The translations under genes and the position numbers were made by a program. A DNA stretch of 29,499 bases. Origin: Nemertoderma westbladi (lineage: Eukaryota > Xenacoelomorpha > Nemertodermatida > Nemertodermatidae). The DNA is taken from contig JAUCBJ010000471.1 in assembly GCA_032718475.1 (NCBI GenBank), positions 1 to 29,499 on the forward strand, in the 5' to 3' direction. Positions 10,588-21,026 of the stretch are shown here, in pieces; within the stretch, counting starts at the first letter, position 1, and every line of letters begins with the position of its first letter. The notes under the pieces are model-generated. The model saw nothing but the letters and a program-made list of their open reading frames with translations, searched no databases and had not been told where the DNA came from.

Positions 10588-12237
10588 ATGAACCGTCATG
10601 GCAAAACAAAAGTTAGTGCTCCAACCGGATTGGGCGACACCGGCGTAGGCCTACCGAAACCGAAAGCAAACACCCCAACCGGGGCCTCGAAGGCCTTCTA
10701 CTTCCTTCTCGACAGACAAAACATCTCGGCTCTTCAACTCGACGCCTATAAATCCGCCGTAGAGGCTATGTTGGACCCGCAATGGTTGGACATCAGTGAG
10801 GTCGCTCACATTCGCTTTAAAACTCCCGACGTATTTATTTGCGACGCATTCGAAGGTAAAGCATTTACACACTTGTCGAACCTAAAGTGTCGGATAATCG
10901 GTCCGATGGTAGTGAAGTCGGCGCTGCTGAACCAACGTTCGATCCCTAGAGGGAGCCACCCCATAAGGAACCTAGCGATGCGAGGCGTCGTAGTTTCCTG
11001 CACGTCCATATCTGGTAAGGAGAAGATTCAATCTTTGGTTTCTTTGATGGGCGGCGAGTATTTGCGGACGTTTACGAGCGCGTGTACGCACTTAGTCGCC
11101 GGGGAGGTTTCCTCAAAAAAATATCTAGTGGCCGCTAACCTCAAGGTCCCTATAATGTCCGCGGATTGGGTCTACAAGGTCTGGTCCGCCAGTCTGGAGT
11201 CCCCAATCCACGCGGCAGACCCACCCTTCTCCTCGCTAACCTGCCCCGTGCTCCGGGGCTGTACTGTCTGCGTCTCGGGGTTGGACGTGAAGCTGCGCGG
11301 GGAGATTCGCGAGCTAATCGAGGCGCACGACGGCCGGTACAGCGGCGAAATGAAAATCGACTCGTGCACTCATCTGATTCTCCGCGAGCCGGTGGGCCAG
11401 AAGTACGCGTACGCGCGAAAGTGGGGCATCAAGACGGTGTCCGCCGAGTGGCTGTACGACTCTGTGGATCGAGGCCATTGCGTAGACCCCGATCTGTACG
11501 CAGTGAAGGCCGTAGACGAGTCCCAATCCAAGGGGAACTCAACCCCGGTTCGGGATGCCCCCATCAACCCCGTGGGGATGGACGTCAGCGCGATATCCCT
11601 CGCGTGTATCGACGATACGATGACGCGACCCATCGATGGATTCCTCGATGGTTGTTGCGTCTTCCTCGGGGATATTAACGACATCGATATCGTCTGTAAG
11701 GTTCTCAACAAGGCCGGAGCGCTGAGACTCACGTCTCTCTCCGATACCGTGACTCACGTGATCGCCTCTCGGATGTCTGCCGGTCTGGTCTCGCAGCTCG
11801 ATAAGCTGGTCGCTCGGCCGTATTTAGTGACTCCTGATTGGTTGATCGAGTCGGCTAAACAGTCGGTTTGTCTGCCGCCTGACGAGTTCCTTCTGCGTGA
11901 GCCGGAGGTCTCTGTGGTGGAGAAGTCGTCGGTTCTTGCGAAGTGGGACGTCTCGTCCAGAACGTCGGACCCGGACCGGACCGCGTTCGATCCAGACGTG
12001 TTGGACCCCGACGCCACCGCGTTAGGTTGTCCGGACGATAACGATATGCTGCGGACCTACATCGACGGATCCACGAGTAACAAAGAGAACGAGGTCGTCG
12101 TCCTGGATGGGTCTATCGAACCCTTCCGATTAGCTAATAAATCCGTGGACTCGTTGGCCCGCAGTAACGCTCCCATCGTTCCAGCAATAACGTCCATGGA
12201 TTTAGCGATGGACGTATGCGATAAAGGTTTGTATTAA
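10588..12237 (+). CDS. TOPBP1: TOPBP1-like checkpoint scaffold, N-terminal BRCT0-3 part
   Basis: TOPBP1 is a nuclear phosphopeptide-binding scaffold that links the 9-1-1 clamp (RAD9 tail) and Treslin to ATR activation and origin firing. The 549 residues match its N-terminal half: BRCT0 about 35-115 (VFICDAFEGKAFTHL, CRIIGPMVV), BRCT1 about 127-205 (THLVAGE, SSKKYLVAANL, W194), BRCT2 about 219-305 (GCTVCVSG, THLIL, GQKYAYARKWG, W288) and BRCT3 about 350-437 (GFLDGCCVFL, VTHVIA, W418). The lysines in KKYLVAANL and GQKYAYARKW sit where the family binds phosphate. An acidic linker with DDNDMLRTY follows. The ATG has a favourable AACA context and an in-frame upstream stop. Known animal TOPBP1 proteins are about 1500 residues with further BRCT domains and an ATR-activating region; none is present here. 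A possible splice donor AAAG/GTTTGT ends at 12226, so this may be a long first coding exon and the last residues may be intronic. The frame is clearly richer in GC and CpG than its flanks. Confidence 0.88.
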   Translation: MNRHGKTKVSAPTGLGDTGVGLPKPKANTPTGASKAFYFLLDRQNISALQLDAYKSAVEAMLDPQWLDISEVAHIRFKTPDVFICDAFEGKAFTHLSNLKCRIIGPMVVKSALLNQRSIPRGSHPIRNLAMRGVVVSCTSISGKEKIQSLVSLMGGEYLRTFTSACTHLVAGEVSSKKYLVAANLKVPIMSADWVYKVWSASLESPIHAADPPFSSLTCPVLRGCTVCVSGLDVKLRGEIRELIEAHDGRYSGEMKIDSCTHLILREPVGQKYAYARKWGIKTVSAEWLYDSVDRGHCVDPDLYAVKAVDESQSKGNSTPVRDAPINPVGMDVSAISLACIDDTMTRPIDGFLDGCCVFLGDINDIDIVCKVLNKAGALRLTSLSDTVTHVIASRMSAGLVSQLDKLVARPYLVTPDWLIESAKQSVCLPPDEFLLREPEVSVVEKSSVLAKWDVSSRTSDPDRTAFDPDVLDPDATALGCPDDNDMLRTYIDGSTSNKENEVVVLDGSIEPFRLANKSVDSLARSNAPIVPAITSMDLAMDVCDKGLY

Positions 12238-12480
12238 ACTTGTTTGCAGTATGTAGTACCGGTGCATTTACATTATACAGTCTCGTAATTCCCAGAGCGA
12301 TCTAGAAGGAATGATAAAATATTGTTTTGTTGATTTTTCTTCCAGGTTAAAACAACTGTTAATTTTATTATCCAAGATGTTTATTTTCTCTTTATTTTAC
12401 AACCAGTCAATATAGTGAACTTCACCTTTGGTAAATATAACGTAACACCACCCACTCTAAATCTCAATCATACGATAATA
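12238..12480. other. Spacer between the TOPBP1 frame and the minisatellite
   Basis: AT-rich with no gene. It has a variant palindrome TACCGGTG at about 12257. The last 50 bases contain CACCCACTCTAAATCTCAAT, which loosely resembles the array unit and may be a decayed edge copy. There is no convincing polyadenylation signal just after the TAA, which fits an exon that continues by splicing better than a complete gene end, though it does not prove it. Confidence 0.45.
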
Positions 12481-15400
12481 TCAATGTTGCTACTCCTGGA
12501 TTCTACCCACATTTAGCACCTCAATGTTTCTACTCCTGGATTCTACCCACATTTAGCACATCAATGTTTCTACTCGTGGAATCTACCCACATTTAGCACC
12601 TCAATGTTTCTACTCCTGGATTCTACCCACATTTAGCATCTCAATGTTTCTATTCCTGGATTCTACCCACATTTAGCACCTCAATGTTTCTACTCGTGGA
12701 TTCTACCCACACTTAGCACCTCAATGTTTCTACTCGTGGATTCTACCCACATTTAGCACCTCAATGTTTCTACTCCTGGATTCTACCCACATTTAGCATC
12801 TCAATGTTTCTACTCCTGGATTCTACCCACATTTAGCACCTCAATGTTTCTACTCGTAGATTCTACCAACATTTAGCACCTCAATGTTTCTACTCGTGGA
12901 TTCTACCCACATTTAGCACATCAATGTTTCTACTCGTGGAATCTACCCACATTTAGCTCCTCAATGTTTCTACTCGTGGATTCTACCCACATTTAGCACC
13001 TCGATGTTTCTACTCCTGGATTCTACCCACATTTAGCACCTCAATGTTTCTACTCCTGGATTCTACCCACATTTAGCACCTAAATGTTTCTACTCCTGGA
13101 TTCTACCCACATTTAGCACCTCAATGTTTCTACTCGTGGAATCTACCCACATTTAGCACCTCAATGTTTCTACTCCTGGATTCTACCCACATTTAGCACC
13201 TCAATGTTTCTACTCGTGGATTCTACCCACATTTAGCACCTCAATGTTTCTACTCGTTGATTCTACCCACATTTAGCACCTCAATGTTTCTACTCGTTGA
13301 TTCTACCCACATTTAGCACCTCAATGTTTCTACTCGTGGATTCTACCCACATTTAGCACCTCAATGTTTCTACTCCTGGATTCTACCCACATTTAGCACC
13401 TAAATGTTTCTACTCCTGGATTCTACCCACATTTAGCACCTCAATGTTTCTACTCGTGGAATCTACCCACATTTAGCACCTCAATGTTTCTACTCCTGGA
13501 TTCTACCCACATTTAGCACCTCAATGTTTCTACTCGTGGATTCTACCCACATTTAGCACCTCAATGTTTCTACTCGTTGATTCTACCCACATTTAGCACC
13601 TCAATGTTTCTACTCGTTGATTCTACCCACATTTAGCACCTCAATGTTTCTACTCGTTGATTCTACCCACATTTAGCACCTCAATGTTTCTACTCGTTGA
13701 TTCTACCCACATTTAGCACCTCAATGTTTCTACTCGTTGATTCTACCCACATTTAGCACCTCAATGTTTCTACTCCTGGATTCTACCCACATTTAGCACC
13801 TCAATGTGTCTATTCGTGGATTCTACCCACATTTAGCACCTCAATATTTCTACTCGTGGATTCTACCCACATTTAGCACCTCAATGTTTCTACTCCTGGA
13901 TTCCACCCACATTTAGCACCTCAATGTTTCTACTCGTGGATTCTACCCACATTTAGTACCTCAATGTTTCTACTCGTGGATTCTACCCACATTTACCACC
14001 TCAATGTTGCTACTCCTGGATTCTACCCACATTTAGCACCTCAATGTTTCTACTCCTGGATTCTACCCACATTTATCACCTCAATGTTTCTACTCCTGGA
14101 TTCTACCCACATTTAGTACCTCAATGTTTCTACTCGTGGATTCTACCCACATTTAGCACCTCAATGTTTCTACTCGTGAATTCTACCCACATTTAGCACC
14201 TCAATGTTTCTACTCCTGGATTCTACCCACATTTAGCTCCTCAATGTTTCTACTCCTGGATTCTACCCACATTTAGCACCTCAATGTTTCTACTCGTTGA
14301 TTCTACCCACATTTAGCATCTCAATGTTTCTACTCGTGGAATCTACCCACATTTAGCCCCTCAATGTTTCTACTCGTGGATTCTACCCACATTTAGCACC
14401 TCGATGTTTCTACTCCTGGATTCTACCCACATTTAGCATCTCAATGTTTCTACTCCTGGATTCTACCCACATTTAGCACCTAAATGTTTCTACTCCTGGA
14501 TTCTACCCACATTTAGCACCTCAATGTTTCTACTCGTGGAATCTACCCACATTTAGCACCTCAATGTTTCTACTCCTGGATTCTACCCACATTTAGCACC
14601 TAAATGTTTCTACTCCTGGATTCTACCCACATTTAGCACCTAAATGTTTCTACTCATGGATTCTACCCACATTTAGCACCTCAATGTTTCTACTCGTGGA
14701 ATCTACCCACATTTTTCACCTCAATGTTTCTACTCGTTGATTCTACCCACATTTAGCACCTCAATGTTTCTACTCGTTGATTCTACCCACATTTAGCACC
14801 TCAATATGTCTACTCGTGGATTCTACCCACATTTAGCACCTCAATGTTTCTACTCGTTGATTCTACCCACATTTAGCACCTCAATGTTGCTACTCCTGGA
14901 TTCTACCCACATTTAGCACCTCAATGTTGCTACTCCTGGATTCTACCCACATTTAGCACCTCAATGTTTCTACTCGTTGATTCTACCCACATTTAGCACC
15001 TCAATGTGTCTACTCGTGGATTATACCCACATTTAGCACCTCAATGTTTCTACTCGTTGATTCTACCCACATTTAGCACCTCAATGTTGCTACTCCTGGA
15101 TTCTACCCACATTTAGCACCTCGATGTTTCTACTCCTGGATTCTACCCACATTTAGCACCTCAATGTTTCTACTCCTGGATTCTACCCACATTTAGCACC
15201 TAAATGTTTCTACTCCTGGATTCTACCCACATTTAGCACCTCAATGTTTATACTCGTGGAATCTACCCACATTTAGCACCTCAATGTTTCTACTCCTGGA
15301 TTCTACCCACATTTAGCACCTCAATGTTTCTACTCCTGGATTCTACCCACATTTAGCACCTAAATGTTTCTACTCCTGGATTCTACCCACATTTAGCACC

Positions 15401-18243
15401 TCAATGTTTCTACTCGTGGAATCTACCCACATTTAGCACCTCAATGTTTCTACTCCTGGATTCTACCCACATTTAGCACCTCAATGTTTCTACTCGTGGA
15501 TTCTTCCCACATTTAGCACCTCAATGTTTCTACTCGTGGATTCTTCCCACATTTAGCACCTCAATGTGTCTACTCGTGGATTCTACCCACATTTAGCACC
15601 TCAATGTTTCTACTCGTTGATTCTACCCACATTTAGCACCTCAATGTGTCTACTCGTGGATTCTACCCACATTTAGCACCTCAATGTTTCTACTCGTTGA
15701 TTCTACCCACATTTAGCATCTCAATGTTTCTACTCGTGGAATCTACCCACATTTAGCCCCTCAATGTTTCTACTCGTGGATTCTACCCACATTTAGCACC
15801 TCGATGTTTCTACTCCTGGATTCTACCCACATTTAGCACCTCAATGTTTCTACTCCTGGATTCTACCCACATTTAGCACCTAAATGTTTCTACTCCTGGA
15901 TTCTACCCACATTTAGCACCTCAATGTTTCTACTCGTGGAATCTACCCACATTTAGCACCTCAATGTTTCTACTCCTGGATTCTACCCACATTTAGCACC
16001 TAAATGTTTCTACTCCTGGATTCTACCCACATTTAGCACCTAAATGTTTCTACTCATGGATTCTACCCACATTTAGCACCTCAATGTTTCTACTCGTGGA
16101 ATCTACCCACATTTTTCACCTCAATGTTTCTACTCGTTGATTCTACCCACATTTAGCACCTCAATGTTTCTACTCGTTGATTCTACCCACATTTAGCACC
16201 TCAATGTGTCTACTCGTGGATTCTACCCACATTTAGCACCTCAATGTTTCTACTCGTTGATTCTACCCACATTTAGCACCTCAATGTTGCTACTCCTGGA
16301 TTCTACCCACATTTAGCACATCAATGTTTCTACTCGTGGAATCTACCCACATTTAGCACCTCAATGTTTCTACTCGTTGATTCTACCCACATTTAGCACC
16401 TCAATGTTTCTACTCCTGGATTCTACCCACATTTAGCACCTCAATGTTTCTACTCCTGGATTCTACCCACATTTAGCACCTAAATGTTTCTACTCCTGGA
16501 TTCTACCCACATTTAGCACCTCGATGTTTCTACTCCTGGATTCTACCCACATTTAGCACCTCAATGTTTCTACTCCTGGATTCTACCCACATTTAGCACC
16601 TAAATGTTTCTACTCCTGGATTCTACCCACATTTAGCACCTCAATGTTTATACTCGTGGAATCTACCCACATTTAGCACCTCAATGTTTCTACTCCTGGA
16701 TTCTACCCACATTTAGCACCTCAATGTTTCTACTCCTGGATTCTACCCACATTTAGCACCTAAATGTTTCTACTCCTGGATTCTACCCACATTTAGCACC
16801 TCAATGTTTCTACTCGTGGAATCTACCCACATTTAGCACCTCAATGTTTCTACTCCTGGATTCTACCCACATTTAGCACCTCAATGTTTCTACTCGTGGA
16901 TTCTTCCCACATTTAGCACCTCAATGTTTCTACTCGTGGATTCTACCCTCATTTAGCACCTCAATGTTTCTACTCGTTGATTCTACCCAAATTTAGCATC
17001 TCAATGTTTCTACTCGTGGAATCTACCCACATTTAGCCCCTCAATGTTTCTACTCGTGGAATCTACCCACATTTAGCACCTCAATGTTTCTACTCGTGGA
17101 TTCTACCCACATTTAGCACCTCAATATTTCTACTCGTGGATTCTACCCACATTTAGCACCTCAATGTTTCTACTCCTGGCTGGATTCTACCAACATTTAG
17201 CACCTCAATGTTTCTACTCGTGGAATCTACCCACATTTAGCACCTCAATGTTTCTACTCCTGGATTCTACCCACATTTAGAACCTCAATGTTTCTACTCG
17301 TTGATTCTACCCACATTTAGCACCTCAATGTTTCTACTCGTTGATTCTACCCACATTTAGCACCTCAATGTTTCTACTCGTGGATTCTACCCATATTTAG
17401 CACCTCAATGTTTCTACTCGTTGATTCTACCCACATTTAGCACCTCAATGTTTCTACTCGTGGATTCTACCCACATTTAGCACCTCAATGTTTCTACTCG
17501 TTGATTCTACCCACATTTAGCACCTCAATGTTTCTACTCGTGGATTCTACCCACATTTAGCACCTCAATGTTTCTAGTCGTGGATTCTACCCACATTTAG
17601 CACGTCAATGTTTCTACTCGTGGAATCTACCCACATTTAGCACCTCATTGTTTCTACTCCTGGATTCTACCCACATTTAGCACCTCAATGTTTCTACTCG
17701 TGGATTCTACCCACATTTAGCACCTCAATATTTCTACTCGTGGATTCTACCCACATTTAGCACCTCAATGTTTCTACTCCTGGATTCTACCCATATTTAG
17801 CACCTCAATGTTTCTACTCGTGGAATCTACCCACATTTAGCACCTCAATGTTTCTACTCCTGGATTCTACCCATATTTAGCACCTCAATGTTTCTACTCG
17901 TGGATTCTACCCACATTTAGCACCTCAATGTTTCTACTCGTGGATTCTACTCACATTTAACACCTCAATGTTTCTAGGATTCTACCCACATTTAGCACCT
18001 CAATGTTTCTACTTGTGGATTCTACTCACATTTAGCACCTCAATGTTTCTACTCCTGGATTCTACCCATATTTAGCACCTCAATGTTTCTACTCGTTGAT
18101 TCTACCCACATTTAGCACCTCAATGTTTCTACTCGTGGATTCTACCCACATTTAGCACCTCAATGTTTCTACTCGTGGATTCTACCCACATTTAGCACCT
18201 CAATGTTTCTACTCGTTGATTCTACCCACATTTAGCACCGCAA
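12481..18243. repeat. 40-bp minisatellite array, left segment (about 144 units)
   Basis: Head-to-tail copies of a 40-bp unit run without spacers. Each unit begins TCAATGTTTCTACTC and ends ACCCACATTTAGCACC; the main variants lie between and near these blocks. The variable core is CCTGGATT, CGTGGATT, CGTTGATT or CGTGGAAT. Period slips are rare: a four-base insertion at about 17180 and a seven-base deletion at about 17975. The plus strand is pyrimidine-rich (27 of 40). A block of roughly 1230 bp from 14280 recurs 1400 bp later, showing expansion by large segments. The unit normally contains an in-frame-breaking TAG and is not coding. The last bases are the 5' copy of the LINE target duplication. 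Confidence 0.97.
18232..18243 (+). repeat. LINE A target-site duplication, 5' copy
   Basis: TTAGCACCGCAA here is repeated exactly at 21015-21026. Both copies carry G where nearly every array unit has T (GCACCGCAA against GCACCTCAA), so the match is a true duplication of one variant unit and not just array periodicity. Confidence 0.93.
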
Positions 18244-18263
18244 AAAAGAAAAAAGACACTGCC

Positions 18264-21005
18264 ATGAAGTACAATGACATTGGAAATGGATGGACGTTAG
18301 TAACAAGCTCAGCAGTAAGAAACTCGGCCAATGCATCAATTGGTGGAGTAGGAATTCTGCTAAGCCCATTTGCACTTAAGACCCTAAACAACATCGAATC
18401 TATAAATTCCAGGGTTATGATCGCAACATTTGATGGGAATCCAAAGGCAACAGTTATATGTTGCTACAGTCCAACCAATGCCTCAGAGCCAGAACAAGCA
18501 GTCAAGTTTTATGAAGAACTGACTGGACTTATAAAGGACATTCCGAAACACAATGTTAAAGTCATTGCTGGTGACCTGAATGCGCAAATTGGCCCAGAAG
18601 ACATCAAGGGTTACACCTATAACACCAGTTCTAACAGAAATGGGTACTTACTTTTAGACCTAATGGAAGAATGTGAATTGATACCAACAAACAACACATT
18701 CGAAAAGAGTAAGGGGAAGCTATGGACCTTTCAATACCCTAATGGAACCAAAGCACAACTGGATTACATCCTCATATACAAAAAGTGGAGAAACAGCATG
18801 ATCAACTGCGAGGCATACAGCTCGCTCAACCTAATTGGTTCGGACCACAGAATTGTGACTGCAGAGATCAGACTCAGTTTGAGAGCCAGCAAACCCAGGA
18901 CAAGCAAGCAAATCAAATATGACTGGGAAAAACTCAGAACTGACAATGCTGTAAAGGATGCTTATACAGTAGAAGTTCAAAACCGCTTTGAAGCACTTCA
19001 GTCAATGGATGAAGACCAATCCACCAATTCAATATACCAGAATATAATAACAGCCCACAAGGAATCAGCTAAGAGGCATATCCCCCAGAAACCCAAACTA
19101 AAACAATATGTGCCATGGCAAAACTCTGAGGTTACTTGTAAGATAGAAGATCTTAAGATAGCCTACAAAGTTAAAACCGAACAACCAACAACCGAAAACA
19201 TTAACAAGGTTGAGAAAGCTAAGGACGATCTTAAATTGGCCTACAACATCAGCCAGGAAAAGTACATACAGGATAAAACTGAAGCAATTACAACTGCTCA
19301 CATACAGCAACAATCAATACTTACCTGGCAAACTGTAAATGAGGTATCTGGTCGGAAAAGTTGTGCAAAGGGGCGCCTCAAAGCCGATAGTCCTGAAGAA
19401 CGTGTTGGGAAGTGGAAAAATCACTTCAGCAACTTGCTTGGGCAGCCACCAAACATCGAGGTCAGCCCTACAAGTGAAATATATGACAAGACACTACCTA
19501 TAGAAACAGGGGACTTCACACCTGCCGAACTCCAAAGAAGCATTAAAAGCATGTCCAATAATAAAGCGAGTGGATTAGATGAAATCCCAGCGGAGGTATG
19601 GAAAACCGGAGTGCTAAACAGACCATTATTGAATGTTTGCAACCGGATGTTAAAAGGGGAAAAGCCACCACCAATTTGGACTAAAGGTCAACTAAACCTC
19701 TCCCCAAGAAAGGAGACCTCGGCAAACCAACAAACTATCGTGGGATCTGTCTGCTTGTGGTAGCTGCCAAAATATACAATAAAATGATTCTATATAGGAT
19801 TAGGCCTCACAGAGAAACTACTGCGTAAGAGCCAAAACGGATTTCGACCAAGTAGATCAACAATAGCTCAGATACTTGCACTACGGAGACTGATTGAAGG
19901 AATTAAGTCAAAGAATCTCCCCGCTGTCATGACTTTTGTGGACTTCAAGAAGGCATTCGACTCCATCCATAGAGGTAAAATGGTTGAAATCCTAAGAGCT
20001 TATGGAATACCAGAAGTAATTGTTGCTGGCATTGGATTGTTATATTGTGACACAGAAGCGCAGGTACTCTCACCAGATGGTGAAACTGAGTTTTTCTCAA
20101 TCCTGGCTTGCGTACTGCAAGGTGACACATTAACACCATTACTATTTGTAATTGTGCTGGATTACGCAATGAGGACGGCCACAAAGGGTGAAGACCTGGG
20201 ATTCACACTTCAAGAACGCAGAAGTAGTAGATATCCGGCAACTACAGTCACAGACACCGACTTTGCGGATGACATCGCCCTGCTCTCTAATACCCTAGCA
20301 GATGCACAGCTTCTACTAAATAAAGTGGAGAGGGCTACTAAGGAGGTTGGATTGCATATAAATGCTACAAAGACCGAATTAATGACCTTTAATGTTGATG
20401 GAAACTTGACAACCATTGATAATAATCAACTAAGGAAGGTCGATGACTTCCAGTACCTTGGATCATGGATAGAGAGTAGCAAAAAGGACATAGAAGTTAG
20501 GAAAGCAAAGGCTTGGGTAGCTCTATCAAAAATGGATACCATCTGGAAATCAGATCTCTCCAGGCACCTGAAGACTAAGTTCTTTCGAGCCACAGTGGAA
20601 AGTGTATTTTTATACGGGGGTGAGACCTGGACACTGACTAAATCACTTGAACAACGAATTGATGGTTGCTACACAAGACTACTAAGGGCAGCCCTAAACA
20701 TCAGCTGGAGACAACACATGACAAACGCCGAGCTTTATGGTACAATACCACCTGTATCAACCACCCTCCGTGAACGCAGATTAAGATTCAGTGGGCACTG
20801 CTGGTGAAGTAAAGACGAGGTCATACCAGATCTACTTCTCTGGCAACCAACTCATGGAAAGCGTAGTCGTGGACGACCGGCCATAACATATATAGATCAA
20901 CTTGAAAGGGATACTGAACTTGGGAGAAACGAAATTGCGACAACTATGGAGAATCGGGAAGCCTGGAAGGATCTCATTTCCACTGTCCGAGTTAGCTCGA
21001 CCTAG
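18264..21005 (+). pseudogene. LINE A endonuclease-reverse transcriptase polyprotein, broken
   Basis: The protein nicks the target and reverse-transcribes the element RNA there. Frame 18216-19763 begins in array DNA with TTG; the first element ATG is 18264. It contains SIGGVGILLS, CYSP, GDLNAQ (about 18570) and the GSDHR catalytic block (about 18837-18851) of an APE-type endonuclease whose N-terminal catalytic part is lost by truncation, then LKADSPEERV and SGLDEIPAEVWK opening the RT. A one-base deletion near 19696 and a two-base deletion near 19810, judged against the copy at 4977-6194, together restore the frame, which reopens in 19929-20807 with FVDFKKAFD, LQGDTLTPLLF, DFADDIALL (FADD 20262-20273), YLGSWI and LYGGETWTLT. 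A TGA at 20805-20807 follows LRFSGHCW. The frame then runs on (HGKRSRGRP, NREAW) to TAG 21003-21005. It cannot encode an active protein as it stands. Confidence 0.92.
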
Positions 21006-21014
21006 TAGTAGTAG
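21003..21014 (+). repeat. (TAG)4 tail of LINE A
   Basis: Four TAG triplets close the element, the first serving as the stop codon. Short tandem tails in place of poly(A) are known from RTE-group LINEs. The tail is followed at once by the target duplication. Confidence 0.85.
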
Positions 21015-21026
21015 TTAGCACCGCAA
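21015..21026 (+). repeat. LINE A target-site duplication, 3' copy
   Basis: Exact repeat of 18232-18243 with the same private T-to-G change. The array unit resumes in phase directly after it (TGTTTATACTCG). Confidence 0.93.

Larger units (their letters stand above)
18244..21014 (+). mobile_element. LINE family A (RTE-like), 5'-truncated, inserted in the minisatellite
   Basis: A 2771-bp non-LTR retrotransposon bounded by 12-bp target duplications. It starts inside the endonuclease region and ends with four TAG triplets (21003-21014) directly abutting the target duplication. The first TAG is also the stop codon of the ancestral frame, so there is essentially no 3' UTR. An endonuclease-reverse transcriptase polyprotein fills the element in one overall frame with three lesions (listed under the coding remnant). 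The short trimer tail and single EN-RT frame fit RTE-group elements; the clade name is an inference from motifs. Confidence 0.93.

Noticed and set aside
11166-11678. 170-codon frame overlapping the TOPBP1 frame
   Set aside because: Arginine- and proline-rich shadow in another frame of a GC-rich exon; the TOPBP1 frame carries all the conserved motifs.
10588-12237. Processed retrocopy of TOPBP1
   Set aside because: Lack of introns would fit, but I see no poly(A) tract and no flanking target duplication, and the frame is intact. It remains possible but unsupported.
18216-18263. Fusion of minisatellite-encoded residues to the LINE protein
   Set aside because: The frame extends into array DNA only by chance from a TTG. 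The element is 5'-truncated and broken downstream.
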